A stretch of DNA of 64,000 nucleotides from assembly GCF_018881655.1 (NCBI RefSeq), contig NZ_JACVPX010000009.1, forward strand, positions 20,726 through 84,725. Direction: 5' to 3'. The notes below the pieces were generated by a model. The model had not been told where the DNA came from and searched no databases. It saw only the letters and a list, made by a program, of their open reading frames with translations. Both the position numbers and the translations under genes were made by a program. This document shows positions 18,465 to 27,437 of this stretch, piece by piece. Position 1 is the stretch's first letter; each line of letters opens with the position of its first letter. Origin of the DNA: Polynucleobacter sp. Tro8-14-1. GTDB taxonomy: Bacteria; Pseudomonadota; Gammaproteobacteria; Burkholderiales; Burkholderiaceae.

Positions 18465-19319
18465 ATGTTTGAATATAACGAAACCTTAGAGCAGGCTCGC
18501 CAACGCAATATTCATGATGCGCTGATGGAAGATATCGGCACTGGTGATTGGACTGCCAAACTCGTTCCGAGCAAGCCAGTAAAGGCTCAGCTCATTGTTC
18601 GTCAAGAAGCCGTTCTATGTGGTGTAGATTGGTTTGAAGGCACGCTGAAGAAACTCGATCCCAACTCCAAAGTAACTTGGCATTACCTAGAGGGCGACAT
18701 GATGAAACCCGATGCCAAGGTTTGCGATATTGAAGCTGACTCACAAGCCCTGCTCTCTGCTGAACGTACTTGTATTAATTTCCTACAAACACTTTCTTGG
18801 ACGGCTAGTATTACTCGCCAGCACGTTGATGCGATTGCCGGCGCTAGCCCGAATCCAAAGGGCTGCGCGGTATTAGATACACGTAAAACCGTTCCTGGAT
18901 TACGTCAGGCCCAGAAGTATGCAGTGTTAGTGGGTGGTGGAAAAAATCAACGTCTCGCTCTTTGGCATGGAATTCTCATCAAAGAAAATCATATTGCTGC
19001 AGCTGGTAGTGTTACGGCAGCCCTAAAGAATGCTCAAGCACTGAATGCTGGAGTGGATATTCAGATTGAAGTAGAAAACTTTGCTGAGCTTGAAGAGGCT
19101 TTAGCTGCGGGTGCGAAAAGTATTTTGATTGATAACTTCAATACCGATCAAATGAAGCAAGCTGTTGCCATTACCGCTGGACGTGCTTTGCTGGAAGCCT
19201 CTGGTGGTATCAACCTAGATCAAATGCGCGCCATTGCAAGCACTGGCGTTGATCGCATCTCCCTTGGAAAACTCACCAAGGATGTGAATGCGGTTGATTT
19301 CTCAATGCGCATTTTGTAG
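18465..19319 (+). CDS. nadC: Nicotinate-nucleotide diphosphorylase (carboxylating) NadC
   Basis: NadC (quinolinate phosphoribosyltransferase) converts quinolinate and PRPP to nicotinate mononucleotide, the step after NadA. The 284-residue product shows the N-terminal ALMEDIGTGDWTA, the family signature TRKTVPGLRQAQKYAV, GGGKNQRLALWHGILIKENH, IQIEVENFAELEEAL, and the C-terminal phosphate-binding EASGGINLDQMRAIASTGVD. Length and start match the family. It is 15 bp downstream of nadA in the same direction. Confidence 0.96.
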   Translation: MFEYNETLEQARQRNIHDALMEDIGTGDWTAKLVPSKPVKAQLIVRQEAVLCGVDWFEGTLKKLDPNSKVTWHYLEGDMMKPDAKVCDIEADSQALLSAERTCINFLQTLSWTASITRQHVDAIAGASPNPKGCAVLDTRKTVPGLRQAQKYAVLVGGGKNQRLALWHGILIKENHIAAAGSVTAALKNAQALNAGVDIQIEVENFAELEEALAAGAKSILIDNFNTDQMKQAVAITAGRALLEASGGINLDQMRAIASTGVDRISLGKLTKDVNAVDFSMRIL

Positions 19320-19327
19320 CAATTTGG

Positions 19328-19666
19328 TTATACCAATAGCACTTGAATACCCTTAGTTTCAATTAGCTGAAGTAGCTTGGCAGCGGCACCGCTAGGGTGT
19401 TTTCCAGAACCTGTCGACTCCCATTTTTGTACTGTAGAGACGCTTACATTTAGTAGTGAGGCAAAAATGGATTGACTCATTCTTGCTTGATGAATGCGTA
19501 TATCTGTCACTTTTTTAGGTGTAAATAAAGGTGGCTTTTCTAAGCAAAGAGTCTTCATTTTTGCATAATCATGCTTGGTTAAAAGACCGCGCTCCTCCAA
19601 TGCCTGCGCCATTTCCAATAGCTCGTCAAGCACCCTTCTATCATCAGATTTTAATTTTTTACTCAT
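19328..19666 (-). CDS. HigA-type antitoxin with XRE helix-turn-helix
   Basis: This 112-residue protein has an N-terminal helical region and a C-terminal helix-turn-helix (RMSQSIFASLLNVSVSTVQKWESTG), as in antitoxins paired with HigB/RelE-type toxins. It is read after the toxin gene and overlaps its end by 8 bp (19659-19666), the toxin-first order typical of higBA. It probably binds and neutralises the toxin and represses the operon through the palindrome at 20053-20071. It ends 8 bp from the convergent nadC stop. Confidence 0.85.
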   Translation of the reverse strand: MSKKLKSDDRRVLDELLEMAQALEERGLLTKHDYAKMKTLCLEKPPLFTPKKVTDIRIHQARMSQSIFASLLNVSVSTVQKWESTGSGKHPSGAAAKLLQLIETKGIQVLLV

Positions 19667-20036
19667 TGCAATTTAGCTCCTTCAATATTCCAGCCCTAAC
19701 CAGTACCCGCAATCTATTTCTATCCGCCTTTTCGAATGACTTAGCAATAATCGTTGCCGCCTCTTGCTCGACATTACTAAAGTCAGAGCCGGGATAACTC
19801 TTTTCCCTGCCAACGATAAAAATAATTGCTTCCTTGTTTTTCTTGGCAACAATAGTGCGAATGCCCCCGCTTTTGCCCTGACCTGGAAGTGGGATTCTCT
19901 TTTTACATACCCCGCCACCTAAGTCAGCCTCATAAACTCCTCGCTCTATCTCTCTAGCAGCATTACAAAGTTCTATAGCTCCAATAATTTTTCTTGCCCA
20001 ACGATCGAATGTTTTTGTTTTTAAGACTACTTTCAT
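19659..20036 (-). CDS. RelE/HigB-type toxin
   Basis: This product of about 125 residues resembles the RelE/HigB-like family (PF06296 type): FDRWARKIIGAIELCNAARE, LGGGVCKKRIPLPGQGKSGG, IRTIVAKKNKEAIIFIVGRE. It is an expected ribosome-dependent mRNA interferase inhibited by the downstream antitoxin. I place the start at ATG 20036 (MKVVLKTKTFDRW). The longer frame begins with a GTG at 20060 that lies inside the operator palindrome and so probably is not translated. The Shine-Dalgarno sequence is weak. Confidence 0.83.
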   Translation of the reverse strand: MKVVLKTKTFDRWARKIIGAIELCNAAREIERGVYEADLGGGVCKKRIPLPGQGKSGGIRTIVAKKNKEAIIFIVGREKSYPGSDFSNVEQEAATIIAKSFEKADRNRLRVLVRAGILKELNCNE

Positions 20037-20052
20037 AGTCGAGATTTTAATA

Positions 20053-20103
20053 TATAGCACTCAGTGCTATAACATTGTATCCGACAATGAATTAGGGTTG
20101 CAA
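20053..20103 (-). promoter_or_regulatory. Promoter and operator of the HigBA-like module
   Basis: Read on the minus strand, a -35 TTGCAA (20098-20103) and a -10 TACAAT (20074-20079) are 18 bp apart. Just downstream is a perfect inverted repeat TATAGCAC-TCA-GTGCTATA (20053-20071). The palindrome covers the likely transcription start, where a HigA-type repressor would block transcription. The DNA pattern is directly seen; the role is inferred. Confidence 0.7.
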
Positions 20104-20207
20104 GTAACCGGCTTTTATAGAAGAATTCCGTGCAAATCTATAGAGTTAAGTCACATAAGCTATGCGCGTCATGTGAGAAGCCTTGTATCTACACCGCGAG
20201 AGGGAAG

Positions 20208-20402
20208 ATGAAAAACAAAACTACAAGCCCCTATGATGTGGCAGAACATTTACGCACACCCCAGGAGATGGCCCTCTATCTTCAAGCATGCATTGAGGAA
20301 TCAAATGGAGATGTTGAATTTATAGCAAGAGCATTGGACGATATAGCTAGAGCCCAAGACGCAACCCTGGAACCCAATGGGCCAGGGTGTCCTGAGATTT
20401 AA
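20208..20402 (+). pseudogene. Truncated addiction-module antidote remnant
   Basis: From ATG 20208 the frame reads MKNKTTSPYDVAEHLRTPQE and continues to DDIARAQ, which matches the N-terminal half of the HigA-like antidote family (TIGR02684 type). After about residue 46, where the helix-turn-helix should start, it changes to an unrelated tail (DATLEPNGPGCPEI) and stops. No partner toxin is next to it on the same strand. I read it as a broken orphan antidote. A purine-rich stretch (gagaggga) precedes the ATG. A longer in-frame start at 20130 is possible but adds sequence unlike the family. Confidence 0.6.
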
Positions 20403-20441
20403 TACATTTATTACGCTTGCGAGCAATCGCACTAAATTTCC

Positions 20442-21815
20442 CTACCTACCCTTGTAAATAACCTGCTTCTCCAGGGCGTTGCGAATAAATTCAATATTGC
20501 TTCGCAGGCTATAGCATTCAGCAGTGGCTAGCTTTGCTGCTTTTGATCTGAGTATTCTGCGCTCCATCTCATTGAGTACCTCAATATATTCACTGCGACG
20601 ATTAGGGTCAAAGGTTTGAATCGTGTTCTGCTCAAATTTATCCAGCTCTTTATAAATCGAGTTAATTTGCTTCTTAGCCAGGTTGGTTCTATATGTTGGA
20701 ATTGACTTAATAATCGGATAAGCAAAAGCAGCAAAGGGAAGCAACAGGAAGAACATGCGCTCCAAGAACTCGGCGAGCCAAAATGGCAAATACTTCATTA
20801 ATGTCGGAGTGCCTTTTTCATAGAAGAACTTTGCCTCATCACTCAATGGCGCTTCGGTATTCATATAGGCCGGAAACTCTCCCGCTTTAGAAAAATAGGA
20901 TTTGTTACCGTTAATTTCTCGGGCAGCCTCAAGAAATAAAACTTGGATTGCTGGGTGGAGGCGGTTATCTATTAAAAGATTAGTTGTAGTCGAAATTAAC
21001 TGTATGGGGTGATCAGGAATATTTTTTCCAAGATCAAAGCCGCCCATGGGTGCAGACACTTCCTCAAAATAGGGCAATAACCGAGTGTAGGCATCTGCAC
21101 GCGTAAATGAAGCTAACTTAATGCCTGGATTTTTAATGAGACTTTGCACATTTGGTGAATCAAAACCATCCACCAAGATCACAGCATCAATTTCGCCACG
21201 TTCTAAGGCATGAACACCTTCGGCATTGCCAAGGCCGAGCAAATTAGGGGCATCACCATTCAAGCCATTGAGTTTAAATATGCCAAGAGCCTGCGTACGT
21301 GTTCCACTCCCTACCGGGCCAATATTGATTTTGAGTTTGGCAATATCTCTATCAGATACATGAATGCTTTCATTGAAGGCATTCTTTCGGTAAAACATCC
21401 AAACTGGCTCATAGTCAACACTACCAAGGGATTCCACACCAGAGAGATTGTCTACTGCAATCATTCCACCCTGAACAAGGGCCGCTTGGATTGGATCCTT
21501 GCGATCAATTAAATACTGTAGATTTTCTTTTGAGCCATGGGTCTCTACCAGTTCGAGCTTAATTCCCTTTTTCTCAAAATAGATCTTATATTTTTCACCT
21601 AATACTTTGTAGGAGCCACCGGTACCGGTTGCCATTAATACTTTATTGGGTGGTGCAGGCTTTGCAAACCAAATCAGAATAGATAGCGCAAGTATTAATA
21701 AGAAAACAAGTGGCCAGACTTCTCTTAAAGCACTAAACCAATTCTTGATCTCATCTGCTGCCGTTTGATAAACGGCAGAGATATGTTCGTAGATTTCCTC
21801 TTTAATGCTAGCCAT
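20442..21815 (-). CDS. TAXI-family TRAP-type solute-binding protein with two membrane anchors
   Basis: This 457-residue protein has an N-terminal transmembrane helix (about 35-52, VFLLILALSILIWFA). A periplasmic TAXI/NMT1-type binding domain follows: VLMATGTGGSYKVLGEKYKI, then IQAALVQGGM, INIGPVGSGTRTQALGI and VHALERGEIDAVILVDG. A second hydrophobic segment (MFFLLLPFAAFAYPI) and a cytoplasmic helical tail complete it. Membrane-anchored TAXI proteins of this shape are known without adjacent DctQ/DctM permeases, and none is here. The substrate is unknown. It lies between the antidote remnant and nadB, reading the same way as nadB. Confidence 0.85.
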   Translation of the reverse strand: MASIKEEIYEHISAVYQTAADEIKNWFSALREVWPLVFLLILALSILIWFAKPAPPNKVLMATGTGGSYKVLGEKYKIYFEKKGIKLELVETHGSKENLQYLIDRKDPIQAALVQGGMIAVDNLSGVESLGSVDYEPVWMFYRKNAFNESIHVSDRDIAKLKINIGPVGSGTRTQALGIFKLNGLNGDAPNLLGLGNAEGVHALERGEIDAVILVDGFDSPNVQSLIKNPGIKLASFTRADAYTRLLPYFEEVSAPMGGFDLGKNIPDHPIQLISTTTNLLIDNRLHPAIQVLFLEAAREINGNKSYFSKAGEFPAYMNTEAPLSDEAKFFYEKGTPTLMKYLPFWLAEFLERMFFLLLPFAAFAYPIIKSIPTYRTNLAKKQINSIYKELDKFEQNTIQTFDPNRRSEYIEVLNEMERRILRSKAAKLATAECYSLRSNIEFIRNALEKQVIYKGR

Positions 21816-21882
21816 GACATTCCTCTTGAGATATGTCTAGCTTATCACCAAAAACCCTGATTTAAGGGCTTGGAATGCGCTT

Positions 21883-23541
21883 TTAAGTGGCTGAATCGCT
21901 CTCAGCACCCTCTGCTTGAGGGGTAAGAATGGTTGGGTATGACACAGCCCAGGTACCCGGGTAGTCGCGGCTGTAATGAAGGCCACGGCTTTCTCTTCGC
22001 ATCAAGGCTGAACGCACAATGAGCTCTGCGCACTCTAAGAGGTTTCTGAGCTCAATTAAATCGCGCGTTACTTTGAAGTTGGCGTAATACTCTTGCACCT
22101 CGTAGCGCAACAGCTTAATGCGATGTAGGGCCCGTTCAAGACGACGATTGGTTCTCACAATGCCAACATAATTCCACATCAGGGAGCGTAGCTCATCCCA
22201 GTTATGGGCAATAACGACTTGTTCATCCGCATCCTCAACCTGACTCTCATCCCATAAAGGGAGCGCAGGCATCACTGGAGTCTTGAGATTGGATATATCC
22301 TCTGCCGCCGCCTTACCAATGACGACGCACTCTAATAAGGAGTTACTAGCCAAACGATTAGCTCCATGTAGGCCGGTATAGGTTGCTTCGCCAACTGCAT
22401 AAAGACCTGGCAAGTCAGTGCGCCCTTTGAGGTCTGTCACTACACCACCACAGGTGTAATGCGCAGCAGGCACTACGGGAATAGGCTCTTTAGTGATATC
22501 TAAACCAAGGCTCATGCAACGCGCATAGATCATCGGGAAATGCTCTTTAATAAATGCCTCGCCTAAATGTGTAGCATCTAGATGGACATAGTCCAAGCCG
22601 TGCTTCTTCATTTCAAAGTCGATAGCTCTAGCAACAATGTCACGTGGAGCTAATTCATTGCGGTCATCATGCTCTGGCATAAAACGCGTGCCATCAGGTA
22701 ACTTCAGTAAACCACCCTCACCGCGCATTGCTTCGGTAATCAGGAAGGTGCGATCGCTCGGGTGATACAAACATGTAGGATGAAACTGAATAAATTCCAT
22801 ATTGCCCACGCGGCAACCCGCACGCCAAGCCATGGCAATACCGTCGCCGGTCGCAGTATCGGGATTGCTGGTGTAGCGGTAAACCTTACCAACGCCACCT
22901 GTAGCCAATACCACTGACTTTGCTTCGATGGTTTCTACGCGATTATTTTTAATATCGAGCGCATAAACACCGTAACAACGATTGGGCTTAGTACGTTGAG
23001 TCTTAGCATCGAGCTGACGATTGGTGATGAGATCAAGTGCGATCCAATGCTCCAAGATCTGAATATTTTTATGTGCTTTAGCCTTATCTAGCAGCACTTC
23101 ATGAATTGCTTTACCGGTAGCATCGGCAGCATGAGCGATGCGACGATGGCTATGGCCACCCTCACGCGTTAAGTGCAAACCCATTGGGCCAGATTTATCT
23201 TCTGTAAATGGAACGCCCTGCTCTACCAACCAACGAATTGCATCAGCGCTTTCTTCGGCGATATAGCGTGCAGTCGATTCCACTACGAGACCGGCACCCG
23301 CATCCAAAGTATCGGCCACATGAGAATCAATACTGTCATGCTCTTTGTCGACAACGCCAACAATACCGCCCTGGGCCCAAGCTGTAGCAGCTTCACCTAA
23401 GCCCCGTTTAGCCATCAAAATCACTGGCTGAGATTCAGCCATATGGAGGGCAACGGTTAAGCCGGCTAATCCAGCCCCAATAATAAGGACAGGAAGATCG
23501 GCGTTTGCAGTGGTATTTAAGGAGGGTTTGGAACTGGCCAT
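21883..23541 (-). CDS. nadB: L-aspartate oxidase NadB
   Basis: NadB oxidises L-aspartate to iminoaspartate, the substrate of NadA, using FAD. The 552-residue product has the FAD-binding LIIGAGLAGLTVALHMAES, the active-site region EGGHSHRRIAHAADATG, GDGIAMAWRAGCRVGNMEFI, AHYTCGGVVTDLKGRTDLPG, GLHGANRLASNSLLECVV, and a C-terminal helical domain ending in HYSRDYPG. With nadA and nadC 3-6 kb away on the other strand, the whole quinolinate route is in this window but is split by the TA module and the TAXI gene. Confidence 0.96.
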   Translation of the reverse strand: MASSKPSLNTTANADLPVLIIGAGLAGLTVALHMAESQPVILMAKRGLGEAATAWAQGGIVGVVDKEHDSIDSHVADTLDAGAGLVVESTARYIAEESADAIRWLVEQGVPFTEDKSGPMGLHLTREGGHSHRRIAHAADATGKAIHEVLLDKAKAHKNIQILEHWIALDLITNRQLDAKTQRTKPNRCYGVYALDIKNNRVETIEAKSVVLATGGVGKVYRYTSNPDTATGDGIAMAWRAGCRVGNMEFIQFHPTCLYHPSDRTFLITEAMRGEGGLLKLPDGTRFMPEHDDRNELAPRDIVARAIDFEMKKHGLDYVHLDATHLGEAFIKEHFPMIYARCMSLGLDITKEPIPVVPAAHYTCGGVVTDLKGRTDLPGLYAVGEATYTGLHGANRLASNSLLECVVIGKAAAEDISNLKTPVMPALPLWDESQVEDADEQVVIAHNWDELRSLMWNYVGIVRTNRRLERALHRIKLLRYEVQEYYANFKVTRDLIELRNLLECAELIVRSALMRRESRGLHYSRDYPGTWAVSYPTILTPQAEGAESDSAT

Positions 23542-23582
23542 AGGGGGTTTATTCTAACTGGCATTAGAAATAGGGGTTGCCT

Positions 23583-23798
23583 TTAAATTCCTTTGTCGCA
23601 CGACGCAAAAGGAAGCAATTCGTCAAACTTAGACTCAGAAAGCGATAGAAGACAGTTAGCTACAAAGGTGGGTGGTAGCTCTGGATTATCTATGCACGCA
23701 CGCTCCAATCGCGCCAAGAATTGAGCCTGCTCTTCCTTGGAATAACCGTTCTCAGCAGTGATGGTCTTCACGTAACTACATAAATTCCGCTCTAACAT
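23583..23798 (-). CDS. Small hypothetical protein downstream of mazF
   Basis: This 71-residue acidic, helical protein (KEEQAQFLARLERACIDNPE; PPTFVANCLLSLSESKFDEL) resembles no family I can name. It begins 14 bp after the mazF stop in the same direction, so it may be cotranscribed with mazEF. It could be a third TA-operon gene or an unrelated small cytoplasmic protein. Confidence 0.5.
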   Translation of the reverse strand: MLERNLCSYVKTITAENGYSKEEQAQFLARLERACIDNPELPPTFVANCLLSLSESKFDELLPFASCDKGI

Positions 23799-23812
23799 TG
23801 GGTACTTGCTGC

Positions 23813-24154
23813 CTAACCGATTGAGAGCAAAGACTTCACCTTAGCCCTTACTTCAGTGAGGGTCCTTGGATTCACTGTATTTTTATACTTTGCTTTTCTT
23901 ATTTTCCAATCCAGAGACTTCACTTGGTCAGACAAGATAGCAGATTGCACCCCATCGATCTCAACCAACACCTCAAAGGGGTAGCCTTTAATCTGGGTTG
24001 TTAATGGGCAGCAAACCAATAAATTTGTTTTTTTGTTGTAACCCTCTGGGGTCAACACAACAGCAGGTCGACGACCAGCCTGCTCTCTTCCCGCCTGAGG
24101 GTCAAACACTAGCCAGACTACATCACCAGCCTCTGGCACATAAGCCCTAACCAT
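23813..24154 (-). CDS. mazF: MazF/PemK-type toxin
   Basis: This 113-residue endoribonuclease toxin is of the MazF type. It has the family N-terminus YVPEAGDVVWLVFDPQAGRE, then QAGRRPAVVLTPEGYN, VCCPLTTQIKGYPFEV, and AILSDQVKSLDWKIRKAKY, which contains the usual S-D-Q-x-K-S-x-D core. Length is typical. Its start overlaps the mazE stop by one base (TAATG-type junction), so it is coupled to its antitoxin. Confidence 0.93.
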   Translation of the reverse strand: MVRAYVPEAGDVVWLVFDPQAGREQAGRRPAVVLTPEGYNKKTNLLVCCPLTTQIKGYPFEVLVEIDGVQSAILSDQVKSLDWKIRKAKYKNTVNPRTLTEVRAKVKSLLSIG

Positions 24155-24396
24155 TAGAGAAGCTCTTTGCCAACGGGCCCACCAAAGTCGGCCTCACCAT
24201 GCAAATTCTTAGCGGTAATTCCGGACAATAGCTCATCCAGTGGATACTCTTGTTTAGTCATTGGCTCAATCACAATTCGACCCTTTTGCACTTTTACAGA
24301 AACAAGTTGATCAATATTCAATTGGGCGGACTTCATCACCGCAGCATTTAAACGCAAAGCTGGGCTGTTACCCCACTTTTTAATAATTGTTTGCAT
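24154..24396 (-). CDS. mazE: MazE-type antitoxin
   Basis: This 80-residue AbrB/MazE-like protein has the swapped-hairpin DNA-binding N-terminus MQTIIKKWGNSPALRLNAAV and SVKVQKGRIVIEP. An acidic, probably disordered tail that would wrap MazF follows (YPLDELLSGITAKN). It precedes mazF and is preceded by a promoter with a TGTAGA direct repeat. Confidence 0.92.
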   Translation of the reverse strand: MQTIIKKWGNSPALRLNAAVMKSAQLNIDQLVSVKVQKGRIVIEPMTKQEYPLDELLSGITAKNLHGEADFGGPVGKELL

Positions 24397-24411
24397 ATGA
24401 GCCCCTCTAAA

Positions 24412-24449
24412 TGTGTCTACATTGTATCTACATCATCCAATTCAAGCAA
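24412..24449 (-). promoter_or_regulatory. mazEF promoter with TGTAGA direct repeat
   Basis: On the minus strand a -35 TTGCTT (24444-24449) and a -10 TACAAT (24421-24426) are separated by 17 bp. TGTAGA occurs twice, 11 bp apart, overlapping and flanking the -10 (TGTAGATACAATGTAGA), a likely MazE or MazEF binding site. The role is inferred from position. Confidence 0.65.
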
Positions 24450-24460
24450 GTCAAAAAGAA

Positions 24461-24486
24461 AAACCCCGCCACCAGGACGGGGTTTT
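24461..24486 (-). terminator. Rho-independent terminator of the formate dehydrogenase operon
   Basis: On the minus strand a GC-rich stem (AAAACCCCG / CGGGGTTTT) is followed by TTTCTTTTT. It lies 16 bp past the formate dehydrogenase alpha-subunit stop. Confidence 0.85.
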
Positions 24487-24501
24487 AGGGGGCTGTTCAA
24501 A

Positions 24502-27396
24502 TTAAACGTTAGACATCACCTTAGATCCACCTGGGGCATTCGTGCCATAGCCCATGATCTTGGCTACTTCCCCACCCTTAGCAAGCTTCACAGCGCAATA
24601 CTTAAACTCTGGAATCTTGCCAAATGGATCTAGCGCTGAGTTGGTAATCAAGTTAGCCGCAGCCTCATAGTAGGCAAACGGTATAAAGATCACGCCTCTT
24701 GGTGTGCCATCATCTCTTCTCACGTGAATACCTACATCACCACGACGAGATTGAACGGTAATCACATCACCCGCCGTAACGCCTAACTGGGTCATATCCT
24801 CGCCATTCATCGACACGGTAGCCATAGGCTCAATCGCATCGAGCACAGTGGCACGACGCGTCATACTGCCGGTATGCCAATGCTCTAACTGACGACCAGT
24901 AATCAATACAAATGGATATTCAGCATCAGGACGCTCATTCGCCGGAATGATATCGGCTGGCACTAACTTCACTCGCCCATCTTTGGTATCAAACTTGTCA
25001 TTAAAGACAATTGGGCGACCTGGATCTTCGGCAGACAAGCATGGATAAGTAACGCTAGATTCTTTTTCTAGGCGCTCCCAGGTAATTCCGTTGATCGCGC
25101 CATGCATTGCTTGACGCATTTCGTCATAAACCTCAGCAACACCGGCATCCGGACCTTGATAGCTCCAATTCAGACCCATACGCTTAGCAATCTCTTGAAT
25201 GATCCACAAGTCAGGTTTTGCATCACCTGGAGGATTAATCGCCTTCTTGCCCATTTGCACCATACGGTCAGTATTGCTAGCGGTGCCAACCTTCTCAGGC
25301 CAAGCACTTGCAGGCAAGACTACGTCAGCAAGCAATGCTGTCTCAGTCATGAAGATATCTTGTACAACCAAGTGCTCAAGAGCCGCTAATGCATGACGCG
25401 CATGATTTAAATCCGGATCACTCATCGCAGGATTTTCACCTTCGACAAACATGCCGCGAATCTTGTCTGGATCAGAATCAGGTGCAGTGATCTTATGCAT
25501 GATCTCCACCACGGTATAGCCAGGTTTTTTATCTAATGGCGTACCCCAGAACTTCTCAAACCAAGCATGCGCTTCTGGATTATCAACACGCTGATAGTTC
25601 GGGAACATCATCGGAATCAAACCAGCATCACTAGCGCCCTGCACGTTATTTTGACCACGCAATGGATGCAAGCCCGATCCAGGCTTACCGATTTGGCCAG
25701 TAATACTTACAAGAGCAATTAAGCAACGTGCATTGTCTGTACCGTGCACGTGTTGACTTACGCCCATGCCCCATAAAATCATGGCTGATTTGGTGGTAGC
25801 AAACTCTCTCGCCACTTCACGCAAGGTTTCTGCTGGGATACCACAGATTGGCGCCATTGCTTCAGGGCTATAACCTTTGATGTTTTCTTTTAAGGCTTCA
25901 AAGTTATTCGAGCGATTTTGAATAAAGTCCTTATCAACCAAGCCTTCTTCAATAATCGTATAGATCATCGCATTGAGCATCGCCACATCGGTATCCGGCT
26001 TGAACTGCATTGTGCGCCAAGCATGTTTACTAATCTCGGTCTTACGAGGATCACACAAAACAATTTTTGCGCCACGTTTGGCAGCGTTTTTGAACCAGGT
26101 GGCAGCAACTGGGTGATTGGCAGTTGGATTGGAACCAATCAAGAAAATTAAGCTGGAATGCTCAACATCATTAACCTGATTACTTACCGCACCAGAGCCA
26201 ACACCTTCGAGAAGCGCTGCCACAGAGGATGCATGGCAAAGACGTGTGCAATGGTCTACGTTATTGCTACCAAAGCCGGTACGAACCAACTTTTGGAAGA
26301 GATAAGCCTCTTCATTACTGCCTTTGGCAGAACCAAAGCCCGCCAATACTTTTAAGCCATGTTGATCTTTTAATTTCTTAAGGCCTCCAGCAGCAAACTC
26401 CAAAGCCTCTTCCCAGCTAGCTTCACGGAAGATGTCTGACCAGTCTTGCTTGCCTTCAAGGATGGACTCATCCTTTGGAACGCCCGCTTTACGAATTAAT
26501 GGTTTGGTGAGGCGTTGTGGGTTATGGATGTAATCCATACCAAAACGGCCTTTAACGCATAAACGATTGTGGTTTGCTGGGCCATCACGACCTTCAACAC
26601 TAACAATTTTTTCGTCTTTGACGTTGTAAGTAATTTGGCAACCAACACCACAGAATGGGCAAACGGAGTCTACCTTGCGATCCACCGTTTGGGAACCAAT
26701 CAAACCCTTAGGCATCAATGCGCCAGTTGGGCAAGCCTGCACACATTCGCCACAGGCAACGCAAGTACTGTCGCCCATCGGATCATTTAGGTCGAATACG
26801 ATCTCACTATGACTGCCACGCATAGCGTAGCCGATCACATCATTTACTTGCTCTTCACGACAAGCGCGTACACAGCGATTACATTGAATACATGCATCCA
26901 AATTGACAGCCATCGCTGGATGAGAAATATCACTGCTAACTTTCTCACGACGCAGCGCTTTGAGTTCTGGGCGAACAGTGACGTCCATACGTGCAGCCCA
27001 AGTACTTAACTCACCATGCTGGTTTTGTTGCTCTTCTTCTTTGCTATCGCCCACCCACTTAAAACCTTCATCAGGCATATCGGAGAGCAACATCTCCAGA
27101 ACCAGCTTCTGGCTCTTAACAGCGCGCTCGCTATTAGCCTTAACTTCCATTCCTGGAGTAGCACTTCTGCAGCAGCTTGGCGCTAAAGTACGTTCGCCAT
27201 TAATTTCCACTACGCAAGCACGGCAGTTGCCGTCAGGACGGTAACCATCTTTAAAGCACAGATGAGGAATATCAATACCGTGTCGCTTAGCAGCTTTGAG
27301 AATCGTTTCGCCTTCGTATGAAACGATCGTCTTGCCATCGAGCTTGAACTCTACGGTTTGTAATTCGAGTTCTTTTGGATTTGTTGGTGCGTTCAT
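24502..27396 (-). CDS. fdsA: NAD-linked formate dehydrogenase, catalytic alpha subunit
   Basis: This 964-residue molybdenum- or tungsten-dependent subunit oxidises formate to CO2. From the N-terminus it has a NuoG-like [2Fe-2S] domain (HLCFKDGYRPDGNCRACVVE; APSCC), ferredoxin-type clusters (CIQCNRCVRAC; CVACGECVQACP), the catalytic domain's [4Fe-4S] motif CPFCGVGC, and GRFGMDYIHNPQRLTKPLIR. The metal ligand region is DHCTRLCHAS, with Cys387-His388 as the probable ligand and catalytic pair (Cys, not selenocysteine). The C-terminal molybdopterin-binding domain has TGRQLEHWHTGSMTRR. It follows the fused beta subunit by 41 bp. No fdhD/fdsC chaperone gene lies beside it. Confidence 0.95.
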   Translation of the reverse strand: MNAPTNPKELELQTVEFKLDGKTIVSYEGETILKAAKRHGIDIPHLCFKDGYRPDGNCRACVVEINGERTLAPSCCRSATPGMEVKANSERAVKSQKLVLEMLLSDMPDEGFKWVGDSKEEEQQNQHGELSTWAARMDVTVRPELKALRREKVSSDISHPAMAVNLDACIQCNRCVRACREEQVNDVIGYAMRGSHSEIVFDLNDPMGDSTCVACGECVQACPTGALMPKGLIGSQTVDRKVDSVCPFCGVGCQITYNVKDEKIVSVEGRDGPANHNRLCVKGRFGMDYIHNPQRLTKPLIRKAGVPKDESILEGKQDWSDIFREASWEEALEFAAGGLKKLKDQHGLKVLAGFGSAKGSNEEAYLFQKLVRTGFGSNNVDHCTRLCHASSVAALLEGVGSGAVSNQVNDVEHSSLIFLIGSNPTANHPVAATWFKNAAKRGAKIVLCDPRKTEISKHAWRTMQFKPDTDVAMLNAMIYTIIEEGLVDKDFIQNRSNNFEALKENIKGYSPEAMAPICGIPAETLREVAREFATTKSAMILWGMGVSQHVHGTDNARCLIALVSITGQIGKPGSGLHPLRGQNNVQGASDAGLIPMMFPNYQRVDNPEAHAWFEKFWGTPLDKKPGYTVVEIMHKITAPDSDPDKIRGMFVEGENPAMSDPDLNHARHALAALEHLVVQDIFMTETALLADVVLPASAWPEKVGTASNTDRMVQMGKKAINPPGDAKPDLWIIQEIAKRMGLNWSYQGPDAGVAEVYDEMRQAMHGAINGITWERLEKESSVTYPCLSAEDPGRPIVFNDKFDTKDGRVKLVPADIIPANERPDAEYPFVLITGRQLEHWHTGSMTRRATVLDAIEPMATVSMNGEDMTQLGVTAGDVITVQSRRGDVGIHVRRDDGTPRGVIFIPFAYYEAAANLITNSALDPFGKIPEFKYCAVKLAKGGEVAKIMGYGTNAPGGSKVMSNV

Positions 27397-27437
27397 GTTT
27401 GTCTCGTTATTCCCTGAATTTTTATTAAGGTACTTCC

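Noticed and set aside
20037-20060. GTG start at 20060 for the HigB-like toxin
   Set aside because: It lies inside the operator palindrome and close to the predicted transcription start; ATG 20036 begins a normal family N-terminus.
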